10,007 nt of DNA, taken from contig JAFTMF010000026.1 of the NCBI GenBank assembly GCA_017452565.1, positions 1 through 10,007 on the forward strand, given 5' to 3'. The notes under the pieces are model-generated. The model did not search any database. It saw only the letters and a list, made by a program, of their open reading frames with translations, and was not told the DNA's origin. A program made the position numbers and the translations under genes. Of the stretch, positions 1 through 6,729 are shown one piece after another; positions within the stretch are counted from its first letter, which is position 1; each line of letters opens with the position of its first letter. This DNA comes from Clostridia bacterium (GTDB lineage: Bacteria > Bacillota > Clostridia > Oscillospirales > CAG-272).

Positions 1-84
1 CCTCAGGACGGCGTGGTTGCCTCCGTCAACGTCAGCAAGGGCGCATCGGTCAATGCAGATGATCTGCTGGTCAGCTTGAACTGA
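1..84 (+). CDS. Biotin carboxyl carrier (biotinyl/lipoyl-domain) protein, C-terminal end only
   Basis: Frame 1 is open from the window edge and ends in TGA, giving the last 27 residues of a protein (PQDGVVASVNVSKGASVNAD, then DLLVSLN). The pattern P-x-D-G-V-V, then a V-x-x-G-x-x-V turn and a final D-x-L-x-x-L strand is the second half of a biotinyl/lipoyl domain, just after the biotinylated MKM hairpin, which lies outside the window. It sits 31 bases before the decarboxylase beta subunit, and the alpha subunit two genes on lacks a biotinyl domain. It is therefore most likely the separate biotin carrier (gamma/BCCP-type) subunit that shuttles carboxybiotin between alpha and beta. The family call is good; the N-terminal part (for example a membrane-anchored gamma-like segment) cannot be judged. 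Confidence 0.82.
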   Translation, partial: PQDGVVASVNVSKGASVNADDLLVSLN

Positions 85-115
85 CCCCTCAACGGGTTTA
101 CTGTGAGGGTAATCT

Positions 116-1321
116 ATGAATCTGACAGAAACAATTCTTAATTTTTGGGAATCTACCGGTATCAGTCAGTTTGTGACGCAGGTGGGCGGCTGGGATATAC
201 TGAAGTATGTCGCTATGTATGCGCTGATTATCGTACTCTACTATTTTGCCATTGTGAGAAAGTACGAACCCCTTTTGCTGATCCCTATTGCCACCGGTAT
301 GCTCCTTGCCAATCTCCCCGGAGCCAATATGTTTGATATGAGCCTCTTCATTCACGAGGACGGCGGTCCGCTCATTCTTCAGGATGTCATTGAGCGTGGC
401 GGATTAGTAGACTTCCTGTATCTTGGTGTTAAAACCGGTATTTATCCTTCGTTAATCTTTATCGGCATCGGCGCAATGACTGATTTCGAGCCTCTGATCG
501 CTAATCCCAAGTCCCTGCTTATTGGAGCTGGTGCACAGTTGGGTGTATTTGTGGCATTCGCAGGCGCACTGCTCTTTGGCTTTACTCCTCAGGAAGCAGC
601 GTCCATCGGTATCATCGGCGGTGCAGACGGTCCCACGGCTATCTTGGTTACCAAAACCTTGGCACCCCACCGACTTGGCGCAATCGCCATTGCCGCATAC
701 AGTTATATGGCGCTGATCCCTCTCATCCAGCCTCCCTTTATGCGAATGCTTACCACCAAGAAAGAGCGCACTATTAAGATGACCAATCTGCGCAAGGTTT
801 CCAATACCGAAAAGATTGTGTTCCCTATCTTGGTTACCGCAGTTGTTATCTTTATCGTTCCCTCTGCCGCACCGCTGGTAGGTTGTCTGATGTTCGGTAA
901 CCTGTTGAAAGTGTGCGGTGTAACTGACCGTCTTTCCAAGACTGCTCAGAACGGTATGATCAACGTGGTTACCATCTTCCTCGGTATTTCCGTAGGTGCG
1001 ACCGCATCTGCTACTGCATTCTTTGAATGGAAGACTTTCTTCATCATTTTGCTGGGTCTGGCGGCGTTTATTGTATCTACTTGCGGCGGTCTGATTACTG
1101 CCAAGATTATGAACGTACTTACCGGCGGAAAGATCAACCCTCTGATCGGTTCCGCAGGCGTATCTGCCGTTCCTATGGCGGCTCGTGTATCTCAGAAAGT
1201 AGGACAGGAAGAAGATCCTTCCAACTTCCTCCTGATGCACGCAATGGGCCCCAACGTAGCCGGCGTTATCGGCTCTGCCGTTGCCGCAGGCGTACTGCTT
1301 TCCCTCTTCGGAGCAGCTTAA
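116..1321 (+). CDS. oadB: Na+-transporting oxaloacetate decarboxylase beta subunit
   Basis: This 401-residue, very hydrophobic protein is the integral membrane part of a biotin-dependent decarboxylase Na+ pump. It decarboxylates carboxybiotin and uses the energy to export Na+. Family hallmarks visible are GIGAMTDFEPLIANP in the first third, GGADGPTAI with the essential Asp at residue 171 (equivalent to the Na+/proton-binding Asp of the family), the following helix with IPLIQPPFM, and near the C-terminus SAGVSAVPMAARVSQ and HAMGPNVAGVIGSA. Length matches the family (about 375-430). The ATG follows a GAGGG ribosome binding site. It lies between the biotin carrier and alpha subunits with gaps of about 30 bases, so one operon. 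Glutaconyl-CoA and methylmalonyl-CoA decarboxylases use close homologues, but the alpha gene next door favours oxaloacetate as substrate. Confidence 0.93.
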   Translation: MNLTETILNFWESTGISQFVTQVGGWDILKYVAMYALIIVLYYFAIVRKYEPLLLIPIATGMLLANLPGANMFDMSLFIHEDGGPLILQDVIERGGLVDFLYLGVKTGIYPSLIFIGIGAMTDFEPLIANPKSLLIGAGAQLGVFVAFAGALLFGFTPQEAASIGIIGGADGPTAILVTKTLAPHRLGAIAIAAYSYMALIPLIQPPFMRMLTTKKERTIKMTNLRKVSNTEKIVFPILVTAVVIFIVPSAAPLVGCLMFGNLLKVCGVTDRLSKTAQNGMINVVTIFLGISVGATASATAFFEWKTFFIILLGLAAFIVSTCGGLITAKIMNVLTGGKINPLIGSAGVSAVPMAARVSQKVGQEEDPSNFLLMHAMGPNVAGVIGSAVAAGVLLSLFGAA

Positions 1322-1351
1322 TCATCAATATTTGAGAAAGAAGAATCAGCT

Positions 1352-2752
1352 ATGGCTAAAGTAAAAATTACAGAAACTGTCCTTCGTGACGCGCACCAGT
1401 CGCTGATCGCGACTCGTATGACCACCGATGAGATGCTGCCCATTTTGGAAAAGATGGACGCCGTCGGTTATCACTCCATCGAAGCATGGGGTGGCGCAAC
1501 CTTTGACTCCTGCCTTCGCTTTTTGAACGAAGATCCTTGGGAGAGACTCCGCAAGATCCGTGCAAAGGTAAAGAACACCAACCTCCAGATGCTCTTCCGC
1601 GGACAGAACATCTTGGGCTACCGTCACTATGCTGACGACGTAGTAGAATACTTCGTTCAGAAGTCTGTTGCCAACGGTATCAATATCATCCGTATCTTTG
1701 ACGCTCTGAACGATCCCCGTAACCTTGAGACCACCATCCGTGCCACCAACAAAGAGGGCGGCCACGTGCAGGTTGCCATCTCCTACACCACCGGTCCCTG
1801 CTACACCACTGAGTATTTCGTAGACTATACCCGTCAGCTGGTCAATATGGGTACCAACTCCATCTGTATCAAGGATATGTCGGGCCTTCTGAAGCCCTAC
1901 GATGCAGAAGTGCTGGTAAAGGCACTGAAGAAGGAATTCCCCGATCTGCCCATAGAGCTGCATACCCACTCCACCGCAGGTTTGGCTTCTATGACCCTCC
2001 TGAAGGCAATCGAGGCAGGCTGTGACATCGTGGATACCGCAATGTCTCCTCTGGCGCTGGGTACCTCTCAGCCCGCTACCGAGCCTTTGGTAGCCGCTCT
2101 GCAGGGCACTCCTTACGATACCGGCCTTGACCTTGCACAGCTGGATGAGATCAGCCGCTACTTCACTCCTCTTCGCGAGAAGTATTTGGCAAGCGGTCTG
2201 CTGGATCCCAAGGTGCTGGCAGTGAACACCAACGCGCTCCTGTATCAGGTTCCCGGCGGTATGTTGTCTAACCTGATCTCTCAGCTCAAGCAGGCAGGCA
2301 AGTCGGATAAGCTCACCGAGGTGCTGGAAGAAGTACCGAGAGTTCGTGCTGACGCAGGCTATCCTCCTCTGGTAACCCCTTCTTCCCAGATCGTAGGCAC
2401 TCAGGCCGTGTACAACGTGGTTATGGGTGAGCGCTACAAGATGGTTACCAAGGAATTCAAGGGCGTCATCAAGGGCGAGTACGGCAAGACTCCTATGCCC
2501 GTAGATCCTGACTTCCAGAAGAAGATCATCGGCGCAGATGAGCCTATCACCTGCCGTCCCGCTGACCTGATTCCTCCCGAACTGGATACCATCCGCGCAA
2601 AGGCTGCCGATTATATTGAGCAGGACGAGGACGTGCTCAGCTATGCGCTCTTCGAGCAGGTAGCTACCAAGTTCTTCGAAAAGCGCCGTGCAGACAGATT
2701 GGGTTTGGATACCGAGAATTCTGATCCTGCACTCAAGGTTCATACTGTTTAA
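1352..2752 (+). CDS. oadA: Oxaloacetate decarboxylase alpha subunit (carboxyltransferase; PycB/OadA type)
   Basis: This 466-residue cytoplasmic carboxyltransferase transfers the carboxyl group of oxaloacetate to biotin, leaving pyruvate. The HMG-CoA-lyase-like TIM barrel fills roughly residues 1-270: VLRDAHQS at the start (metal-ligand Asp13), LFRGQN, the active-site lysine in IKDMSG (Lys174) and HTHSTAG with metal ligands His204 and His206. The conserved carboxylase domain follows (PGGMLSNL, then the IVGTQAVYNV region) to about residue 450. The protein stops at LKVHTV with no AMKM biotinyl domain, which fits a separate carrier gene upstream. The ATG at 1352 is preceded only by a purine-rich stretch, not a clear AGGAGG. 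A strong terminator follows. The same family serves as pyruvate carboxylase subunit B; the adjacent Na+-pump beta subunit makes decarboxylase the better reading. Confidence 0.92.
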   Translation: MAKVKITETVLRDAHQSLIATRMTTDEMLPILEKMDAVGYHSIEAWGGATFDSCLRFLNEDPWERLRKIRAKVKNTNLQMLFRGQNILGYRHYADDVVEYFVQKSVANGINIIRIFDALNDPRNLETTIRATNKEGGHVQVAISYTTGPCYTTEYFVDYTRQLVNMGTNSICIKDMSGLLKPYDAEVLVKALKKEFPDLPIELHTHSTAGLASMTLLKAIEAGCDIVDTAMSPLALGTSQPATEPLVAALQGTPYDTGLDLAQLDEISRYFTPLREKYLASGLLDPKVLAVNTNALLYQVPGGMLSNLISQLKQAGKSDKLTEVLEEVPRVRADAGYPPLVTPSSQIVGTQAVYNVVMGERYKMVTKEFKGVIKGEYGKTPMPVDPDFQKKIIGADEPITCRPADLIPPELDTIRAKAADYIEQDEDVLSYALFEQVATKFFEKRRADRLGLDTENSDPALKVHTV

Positions 2753-2761
2753 TCAAACTGA

Positions 2762-2799
2762 CAACAAGGAGCGGCTCGCCGTTCCTTGTTGCGCTTTTT
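2762..2799 (+). terminator. Rho-independent terminator after oadA
   Basis: CAACAAGGA at 2762-2770 pairs with TCCTTGTTG at 2783-2791. The stem continues inward with GCGG/CCGT around a CTCG loop, giving 13 pairs. A T5 run (2795-2799) follows. It starts 10 bases after the oadA stop and closes the decarboxylase operon. Confidence 0.88.
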
Positions 2800-2826
2800 A
2801 GTCAATTTCAAAGGAGTTTGGATTCT

Positions 2827-3117
2827 ATGTACATCAATGGCGTACTTATCGGCGCACTGGCATTTCTATCGATTGGCGTTTGGCATCCCATTGTGATTAA
2901 AGGGGAATATTATTTGGGCAAGCGTGTTTGTATCCCCATTTTTGCGCTGATTGGGCTGGCTTGTATTGCAGGCTCGCTCTTTTGTCCGCAGGAGGTGGTC
3001 AGCACCGGACTTGCTGTCTTTGGATTTTCCGCCTTGTGGGGGATCGGAGAGGTCATCCATCAAGAAAAGCGGGTAGAGAAGGGATGGTTCCCGGCAAATC
3101 CTCGCAAAAAGAAATAA
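2827..3117 (+). CDS. DUF4491 family small membrane protein
   Basis: This is a 96-residue hydrophobic protein of unknown function. I recognise the DUF4491 pattern from family knowledge: an N-terminal helix leading into HPIVIKGEYYLGK, a central helix, then FSALWGIGEVIHQEKRV and a C-terminal GWFPANPRKKK tail. Three membrane helices can be drawn at about residues 3-20, 35-53 and 60-78, with a basic C-terminus that should be cytoplasmic. The ATG at 2827 is chosen because AAAGGAG at 2810-2816 lies ten bases upstream. A TTG three codons earlier is too close to that site. The gene lies between the oadA terminator and an 18-bp inverted repeat. No separate promoter is obvious, so it may be read by readthrough from the operon or from a weak promoter I cannot see. 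Confidence 0.85.
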   Translation: MYINGVLIGALAFLSIGVWHPIVIKGEYYLGKRVCIPIFALIGLACIAGSLFCPQEVVSTGLAVFGFSALWGIGEVIHQEKRVEKGWFPANPRKKK

Positions 3118-3125
3118 ACTCTCAC

Positions 3126-3167
3126 TTTCGGCAGATTTTTCTCGGAACAGAGAAAAGTCTGCCGAAA
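3126..3167. repeat. 18-bp perfect-arm inverted repeat (hairpin) after the DUF4491 gene
   Basis: TTTCGGCAGATTTTTCTC (3126-3143) pairs over its whole length, with one G-U, with the arm at 3150-3167 around the loop GGAACA. It begins nine bases after the stop codon. There is no T-run after it on either strand; on the plus strand it is followed by A residues. It may still terminate or protect the 3' end of the DUF4491 mRNA, but it is not a textbook intrinsic terminator. Confidence 0.75.
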
Positions 3168-3173
3168 AAACAC

Positions 3174-3202
3174 TTGCATCTTTGTTGAAAATGTGCTACA
3201 AT
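3174..3202 (+). promoter_or_regulatory. Sigma-A-type promoter for the pfkB-like/hydrolase/ruvX operon
   Basis: TTGCAT (3174-3179), a 17-base spacer and TACAAT (3197-3202) preceded by TG at the extended -10 position. Transcription would start around 3208-3210, about 30 bases before the GTG start of the PfkB-like gene. Confidence 0.6.
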
Positions 3203-3237
3203 AATTATATATTATGCGATGAAACGGAGTGACCGTA

Positions 3238-4179
3238 GTGGATCCTAAACTGGCGGTTGCAGGTTATGCCTGCATTGAATCTATTTTGCAAGTATCGGCC
3301 CTTCCCGACGTGGGCGGCCGCGTAACTGAAGATCAACATCCCTCCCGACCCGGCGGAAGAGCAGGAAATGCTGCTATTGCAGTAGCCAGATTGGGTGTTG
3401 ATCCTCTTCTTTGCGCCACTTTAGGCGATGATGCCGATGGCAAGCGGCTATTTCAATTCTATGCCGACAACGGAGTCGGTCAGTATTCGGTAAAATTCCT
3501 TCCCAGTAAACGGACGGGTAGGGAATATCTGATTTACGAGACCTATTGCGATGCTGTCAGACGGCTGGTCTATCCCGGTGCAGCCGATGAATTGATGCTC
3601 CCGCAAATCACCTCTGCACTGGATGCATTCCCCGACGGTTTGTATATTACCACTGAGCTCCCCTTTGACATCGTATGTCAGGCGGCACGCCATGCGGCTA
3701 CCAAGGGTATTCCGGTATTTTTGGATGCGCTCCCGGTCAATTCCCGGATGCAGCTAGAGTTGCTACCTCCCTTGGAGCTCTTTATCATCGATCGTCCCGG
3801 GGCCGAAGTGGTAGCAAAGTGTGGCAAGATCACCGTGGAAAATTGCCTGCGTGCGGCAGTAGTCATTGCAAAGCGGGTGGAGGCTAAGTATTACGTTATT
3901 CGCTTGCCCGGACAAGGTTTCTTCGTTTACGATGGCAAGTTTCATAATATTATCGCGCCTGAAGGCGTCTTGACCGCCCCCGGCAAGATTGCCTGCCCCG
4001 TGGATACCGAAGGGGCAGCTCTGACTGCAGCATATCTGCTGACAGAGGATATCCGCCGCTCCTGCACCATTGCGGCAATCGGTTCCCGTCTGGCACGGGA
4101 GGATAACGGTATCACCATTGCAACCCGTCAGCAGATTCAGGAATATTGCCGCAATCACGATCTGTCGCTGAAGCGGTAA
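3238..4179 (+). CDS. PfkB/ribokinase-fold protein lacking the catalytic aspartate (probable pseudokinase)
   Basis: The protein has about 313 residues with the PfkB carbohydrate-kinase fold. The N-terminal strand AVAGYACIESILQVSALPDVG matches the family's opening, and GGRAGNAAIAVARLG (residues 39-53) matches PfkB signature 1. A sugar-kinase-like alpha/beta core and lid follow. The second signature, normally D-T-x-G-A-G-D, reads DTEGAALT at 256-263. The glycine of the anion hole is Ala and the catalytic Asp is Leu262, so phosphoryl transfer as known for ribokinases should be lost or severely impaired. The GTG at 3238 is preferred because AACGGAG lies eight bases before it; an in-frame GTG at 3229 overlaps that site. 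It has its own promoter and is followed after 14 bases by the hydrolase gene. A ligand-binding or regulatory role is possible, but no function can be assigned. Confidence 0.8.
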   Translation: MDPKLAVAGYACIESILQVSALPDVGGRVTEDQHPSRPGGRAGNAAIAVARLGVDPLLCATLGDDADGKRLFQFYADNGVGQYSVKFLPSKRTGREYLIYETYCDAVRRLVYPGAADELMLPQITSALDAFPDGLYITTELPFDIVCQAARHAATKGIPVFLDALPVNSRMQLELLPPLELFIIDRPGAEVVAKCGKITVENCLRAAVVIAKRVEAKYYVIRLPGQGFFVYDGKFHNIIAPEGVLTAPGKIACPVDTEGAALTAAYLLTEDIRRSCTIAAIGSRLAREDNGITIATRQQIQEYCRNHDLSLKR

Positions 4180-4193
4180 ACTAAAGGTATGCT

Positions 4194-5180
4194 ATGAATA
4201 TCACCAAAACATACGGCACGTACCCCTCCTCCAATCAAACGAGTACCGTGCATTACACCGTTTGGACTCCCGATACCAATCCCGTGGCGCTGGTGCAAAT
4301 CGCTCACGGTATGTGCGAATATATCGACCGCTACGACGAGACGGCACGCTATCTTTGTCAGCGGGGCTTTATCGTTTTCGGCAACGATCACATCGGTCAC
4401 GGCAGATCGGTAAACTCTGCAGACGAACTGGGCTATTTTGCACCCGAAGACGGCGATCTCTGTCTGGTGCGGGATATGGCAGCCCTCAACCGCATTCTGA
4501 AGCGTACCTACCCATCCCTGCCTACGGTACTGTTGGGACACAGCTTCGGCAGCTTTCTCGCCCGTGCTTATCTGATGGGATATGCCAATACCATCGATGG
4601 TCTGATTTTGTCGGGCACTTCTGCGGGAACTGCTCCTCTGAAACTGGCAATGAAGCTGGCAGATTTCATCAAAAAGCGGAAGGGCGATCACTATCGCAGT
4701 CCGCTATTAAACAAGCTGGCGTTTGGTAGCTATAATAAATCGTTCGCCAAGGGTAAAAATAGCACGGGTTACGAATGGGTCACCTCCGATTTCGAGGCAC
4801 TCAAAGTATATGCCGCCGATCCTCTTTGTACGTATATCTTTACCACCCAAGGGTTCTACGATCTTTTCACCGTTCTTTCCTTTGTCAATTCGGAAGAATG
4901 GTACGAAAAGACCCCCAAGGGCCTGCCCATCTACCTGATGAGCGGTGACCGCGATCCCGTGGGCAATTTTGGTAAGGATATCCCCGCGATTGCGGAAGCA
5001 CTGCTGGATCAGGATGCCAGCGACGTGGAGTACAAGCTCTACCGCGGCGAGCATCACGAGCCCCTTACCGGCAACTGCCGTCAGGAGGCCTTTGCAGACG
5101 TTGCGGCATTTGTAGAAAAAGTGGTTGACGGCGTACGGGATGCCCGCAGTACCGCATATTTTGGATTCAAGTTTGAGTAA
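4194..5180 (+). CDS. Alpha/beta hydrolase, monoglyceride lipase / lysophospholipase type
   Basis: This 328-residue serine hydrolase of the Hydrolase_4 (MGL-like) group probably cleaves acylglycerol or lysophospholipid esters in the cytoplasm; no signal peptide is visible. The oxyanion-hole motif AHGMCEYIDRY lies near residue 40, followed by DHIGHGRS. The nucleophile elbow is GHSFGS with Ser117. The acid is in SGDRDPVG (most likely Asp254), and the histidine is in RGEHHEPL (most likely His288). All triad residues are present and the length fits the family. The start has only a modest AAAGG site, 14 bases after the PfkB-like stop, so the two are probably cotranscribed. The true substrate cannot be read from the sequence. 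Confidence 0.9.
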   Translation: MNITKTYGTYPSSNQTSTVHYTVWTPDTNPVALVQIAHGMCEYIDRYDETARYLCQRGFIVFGNDHIGHGRSVNSADELGYFAPEDGDLCLVRDMAALNRILKRTYPSLPTVLLGHSFGSFLARAYLMGYANTIDGLILSGTSAGTAPLKLAMKLADFIKKRKGDHYRSPLLNKLAFGSYNKSFAKGKNSTGYEWVTSDFEALKVYAADPLCTYIFTTQGFYDLFTVLSFVNSEEWYEKTPKGLPIYLMSGDRDPVGNFGKDIPAIAEALLDQDASDVEYKLYRGEHHEPLTGNCRQEAFADVAAFVEKVVDGVRDARSTAYFGFKFE

Positions 5181-5198
5181 GGAGCATAGATCGTAATT

Positions 5199-5618
5199 AT
5201 GCGAATTTTAGGAATTGATTTAGGTGACGTGCGGACGGGGCTTGCTCTTTCCGACGAGTCCTGCTTTTTAGCCAGCGGACTGGGCACCTTCACCGCATAC
5301 AACGAGGACAAAGCCTTGGAGCAGATCCTTGCTGCCATCCGCACCCACAAGGTGGAGGAGATCGTGATGGGCAATCCCGTGAATATGAACGGTACTCGTG
5401 GCGAGCGAAGTCAGAAGGTAGAAGCCTTCGCAGAGCGGCTGAGAGAAGCGTCCGGCCTGCCCGTAACCCTATTTGATGAGCGCTGTACAACTATGCAGGC
5501 ACACATCATTCTCGGCTTTACCGACACTCGCGGCAAGAAGCGGAAGAACACGGTAGACACTCTTTCTGCGGAAATTATCCTGCAGAACTATCTGGATCAG
5601 CGCAAGATGAAGCGCTGA
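5199..5618 (+). CDS. ruvX: RuvX/YqgF RNase H-fold nuclease (Holliday junction resolvase-like; pre-16S rRNA processing)
   Basis: This 139-residue YqgF family protein has an RNase H-like fold. The family is implicated in 5'-end maturation of 16S rRNA and also described as a putative Holliday junction resolvase. Signatures in order are ILGIDLGDVRTG with catalytic Asp7, IVMGNPVNMNGT (the family's GLPLNMDGT region), LFDERCTT (Asp93-Glu94-Arg95), then KRKNTVDTLSAEIILQNYLD with Asp120 as the third acidic residue. Length is typical. The AAGGAG overlaps the stop codon of the upstream hydrolase and lies 14 bases from the ATG, longer than usual, suggesting translational coupling. It is the last gene before a strong terminator. 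In many Firmicutes yqgF sits with alaS/yrzL/yrzB, so this neighbourhood is different. Confidence 0.93.
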   Translation: MRILGIDLGDVRTGLALSDESCFLASGLGTFTAYNEDKALEQILAAIRTHKVEEIVMGNPVNMNGTRGERSQKVEAFAERLREASGLPVTLFDERCTTMQAHIILGFTDTRGKKRKNTVDTLSAEIILQNYLDQRKMKR

Positions 5619-5624
5619 ATAGAC

Positions 5625-5671
5625 CTCCTCCCGACGGTTTTCAAAACTGTCGGGAGGAGTTTTCGCTTTTT
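5625..5671 (+). terminator. Rho-independent terminator after ruvX
   Basis: CTCCTCCCGAC (5625-5635) pairs with GTCGGGAGGAG (5649-5659). The stem extends through GGTTT/AAACT to a three-base loop. TTTT at 5660-5663 and a T6 at 5667-5672 follow. It separates the ruvX operon from spoIIR. Confidence 0.92.
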
Positions 5672-5730
5672 TGAATAATCGGTTCTAATCGCGTCGATCC
5701 TTCGGTTACGATAACAGAAGGAGTGAACAT

Positions 5731-6348
5731 ATGAAAAAAGCAATTATCTGTGGGCTGGTTTTTCTTTTAGGCGTAACAATTTGGGCAGGCTGGGATTTGG
5801 CATCGGATGCAAAAGCTATTTATGACGGAACAATCCGATTGCACGTGATTGCCGCATCGGACAGCGAGGAGGATCAAGCACTCAAGCTCACCGTGCGGGA
5901 TGCACTGCTGGAGGAGATCACCGCTCTTACGGCAAAAGCAATCGACAAAGAGAGCGGAGAAGCCCTCATTACGGAGCATTTGGACGAACTGGAGTCCATT
6001 GCGAAAGAGACGCTTGAGCAGGCAGGGAGCAGCGATTCGGTCAAAGTGACCCTTACCACCGAATACTATCCCACCCGTGAATACGAGTCCCTTCGTCTGC
6101 CTGCGGGAGAGTACACCTCTCTGCAAGTAAAAATCGGCGCAGCGGAAGGGAAGAACTGGTGGTGCGTCCTCTTCCCACCTGTCTGCACGTCCTCGTCTAA
6201 GGCGGAGGAGGCAATGGCAGAGACGGGTTTTTCCAAGAATCAAATCCGCCTGCTAACCGAGGATGAAGATCCTCAGTACACCGTACGATTTCGGATCGTT
6301 GAAGAATTCGCTAAGATTCGCCGTTCGCTGAAGGAGTTGTTTCGATGA
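5731..6348 (+). CDS. spoIIR: Stage II sporulation protein R (SpoIIR)
   Basis: SpoIIR is made in the forespore, secreted into the intermembrane space and activates SpoIIGA so that pro-sigma-E is cleaved in the mother cell. This copy is 205 residues. It has an N-terminal membrane or signal segment (about residues 5-22), then the family hallmark IRLHVIAASDSEEDQALKL with VRDAL (from residue 35), a central helical region, and NWWCVLFPPVC at 142-152, the strongly conserved tryptophan/cysteine motif. Length is close to other SpoIIR proteins. AGAAGGAG precedes the ATG at good spacing. In Bacillus the gene is under sigma-F. Here GGTTACGATA (5704-5713) resembles a sigma-F -10 box with one mismatch, but no convincing -35 lies at the right distance. 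The stop overlaps the next start by four bases. Confidence 0.95.
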   Translation: MKKAIICGLVFLLGVTIWAGWDLASDAKAIYDGTIRLHVIAASDSEEDQALKLTVRDALLEEITALTAKAIDKESGEALITEHLDELESIAKETLEQAGSSDSVKVTLTTEYYPTREYESLRLPAGEYTSLQVKIGAAEGKNWWCVLFPPVCTSSSKAEEAMAETGFSKNQIRLLTEDEDPQYTVRFRIVEEFAKIRRSLKELFR

Positions 6349-6623
6349 AGAGTGTATTGCTGAGAGGTACCAATAAACGGATGGTGATTGTCAAAAGCAA
6401 CGATAGCAAGCTGTTCGAGGAGGCGCAGTTTATCCTGCGTGAGGATCAAGCGGAGCCCTCCCTCCCCGATCTGTTGGAGGAAGCCAATCGGATCGTGGAA
6501 AATAGCCGGTTCCCGACTCCGTCCAAAAAGGCCAAGAGACGAAATTGGCAATTTGCGGCAGGCATTTTCACCGGAGCATTTATCGAAGCAATCGGGCTTG
6601 TACTGTATTTGTTGATTCGTTGA
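6345..6623 (+). CDS. Small conserved-type hypothetical protein with C-terminal membrane helix, coupled to spoIIR
   Basis: The 92-residue protein starts in an ATGA overlap with the spoIIR stop, with AAGGAG upstream at 6332-6337, indicating translational coupling. Residues 1-40 look like a small beta-rich domain (SVLLRGTNKRMVIVKSNDS, then KLFEEAQFILRED). Residues 41-60 are helical and acidic (DLLEEANRIVEN), followed by a basic KKAKRRN stretch and one hydrophobic helix at about 72-90 ending at the C-terminus. That predicts a tail-anchored membrane protein with its N-terminus in the cytoplasm. I recall similar short proteins in other Clostridia but know no established function. Coupling to spoIIR suggests forespore expression. 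A strong base-composition match to its neighbours argues that it is a real gene. Confidence 0.78.
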   Translation: MKSVLLRGTNKRMVIVKSNDSKLFEEAQFILREDQAEPSLPDLLEEANRIVENSRFPTPSKKAKRRNWQFAAGIFTGAFIEAIGLVLYLLIR

Positions 6624-6679
6624 GTTGTCATATCTTAACGAGCTGTTCATTTTGTATTTAAAAATAGTTCATATATATA

Positions 6680-6688
6680 TGCTATACT
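6680..6688 (+). promoter_or_regulatory. Extended -10 promoter upstream of the rnj leader
   Basis: TGCTATACT: TG at the extended position and TATACT as the -10 box, in an AT-rich setting with no good -35 at 17 bases. Start of transcription would be near 6694-6696, about 250 bases before the rnj start codon. Confidence 0.5.
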
Positions 6689-6729
6689 GTAAACGATTTC
6701 GAGTGACCGTGTAATTTTCCCCCTTAGCG

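Noticed and set aside
452..1240. 262-residue minus-strand frame opposite oadB
   Set aside because: A Cys/His/Arg/Gln-rich shadow translation; the opposite strand carries an unmistakable oadB.
1346..2743. 465-residue open frame on the minus strand opposite oadA
   Set aside because: It mirrors a highly conserved, codon-biased gene. It lacks a ribosome binding site and has no recognisable domain. Low-complexity antisense composition is a known by-product of strong codon bias.
3227..3236. GAGTGACCGT shared with 6701-6710 in the rnj leader
   Set aside because: A single shared 10-mer pair is expected by chance in 10 kb. One copy overlaps the start region of a coding gene.
3229..3237. Earlier GTG start for the PfkB-like gene
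   Set aside because: It overlaps the AACGGAG ribosome binding site; the GTG at 3238 has proper spacing.
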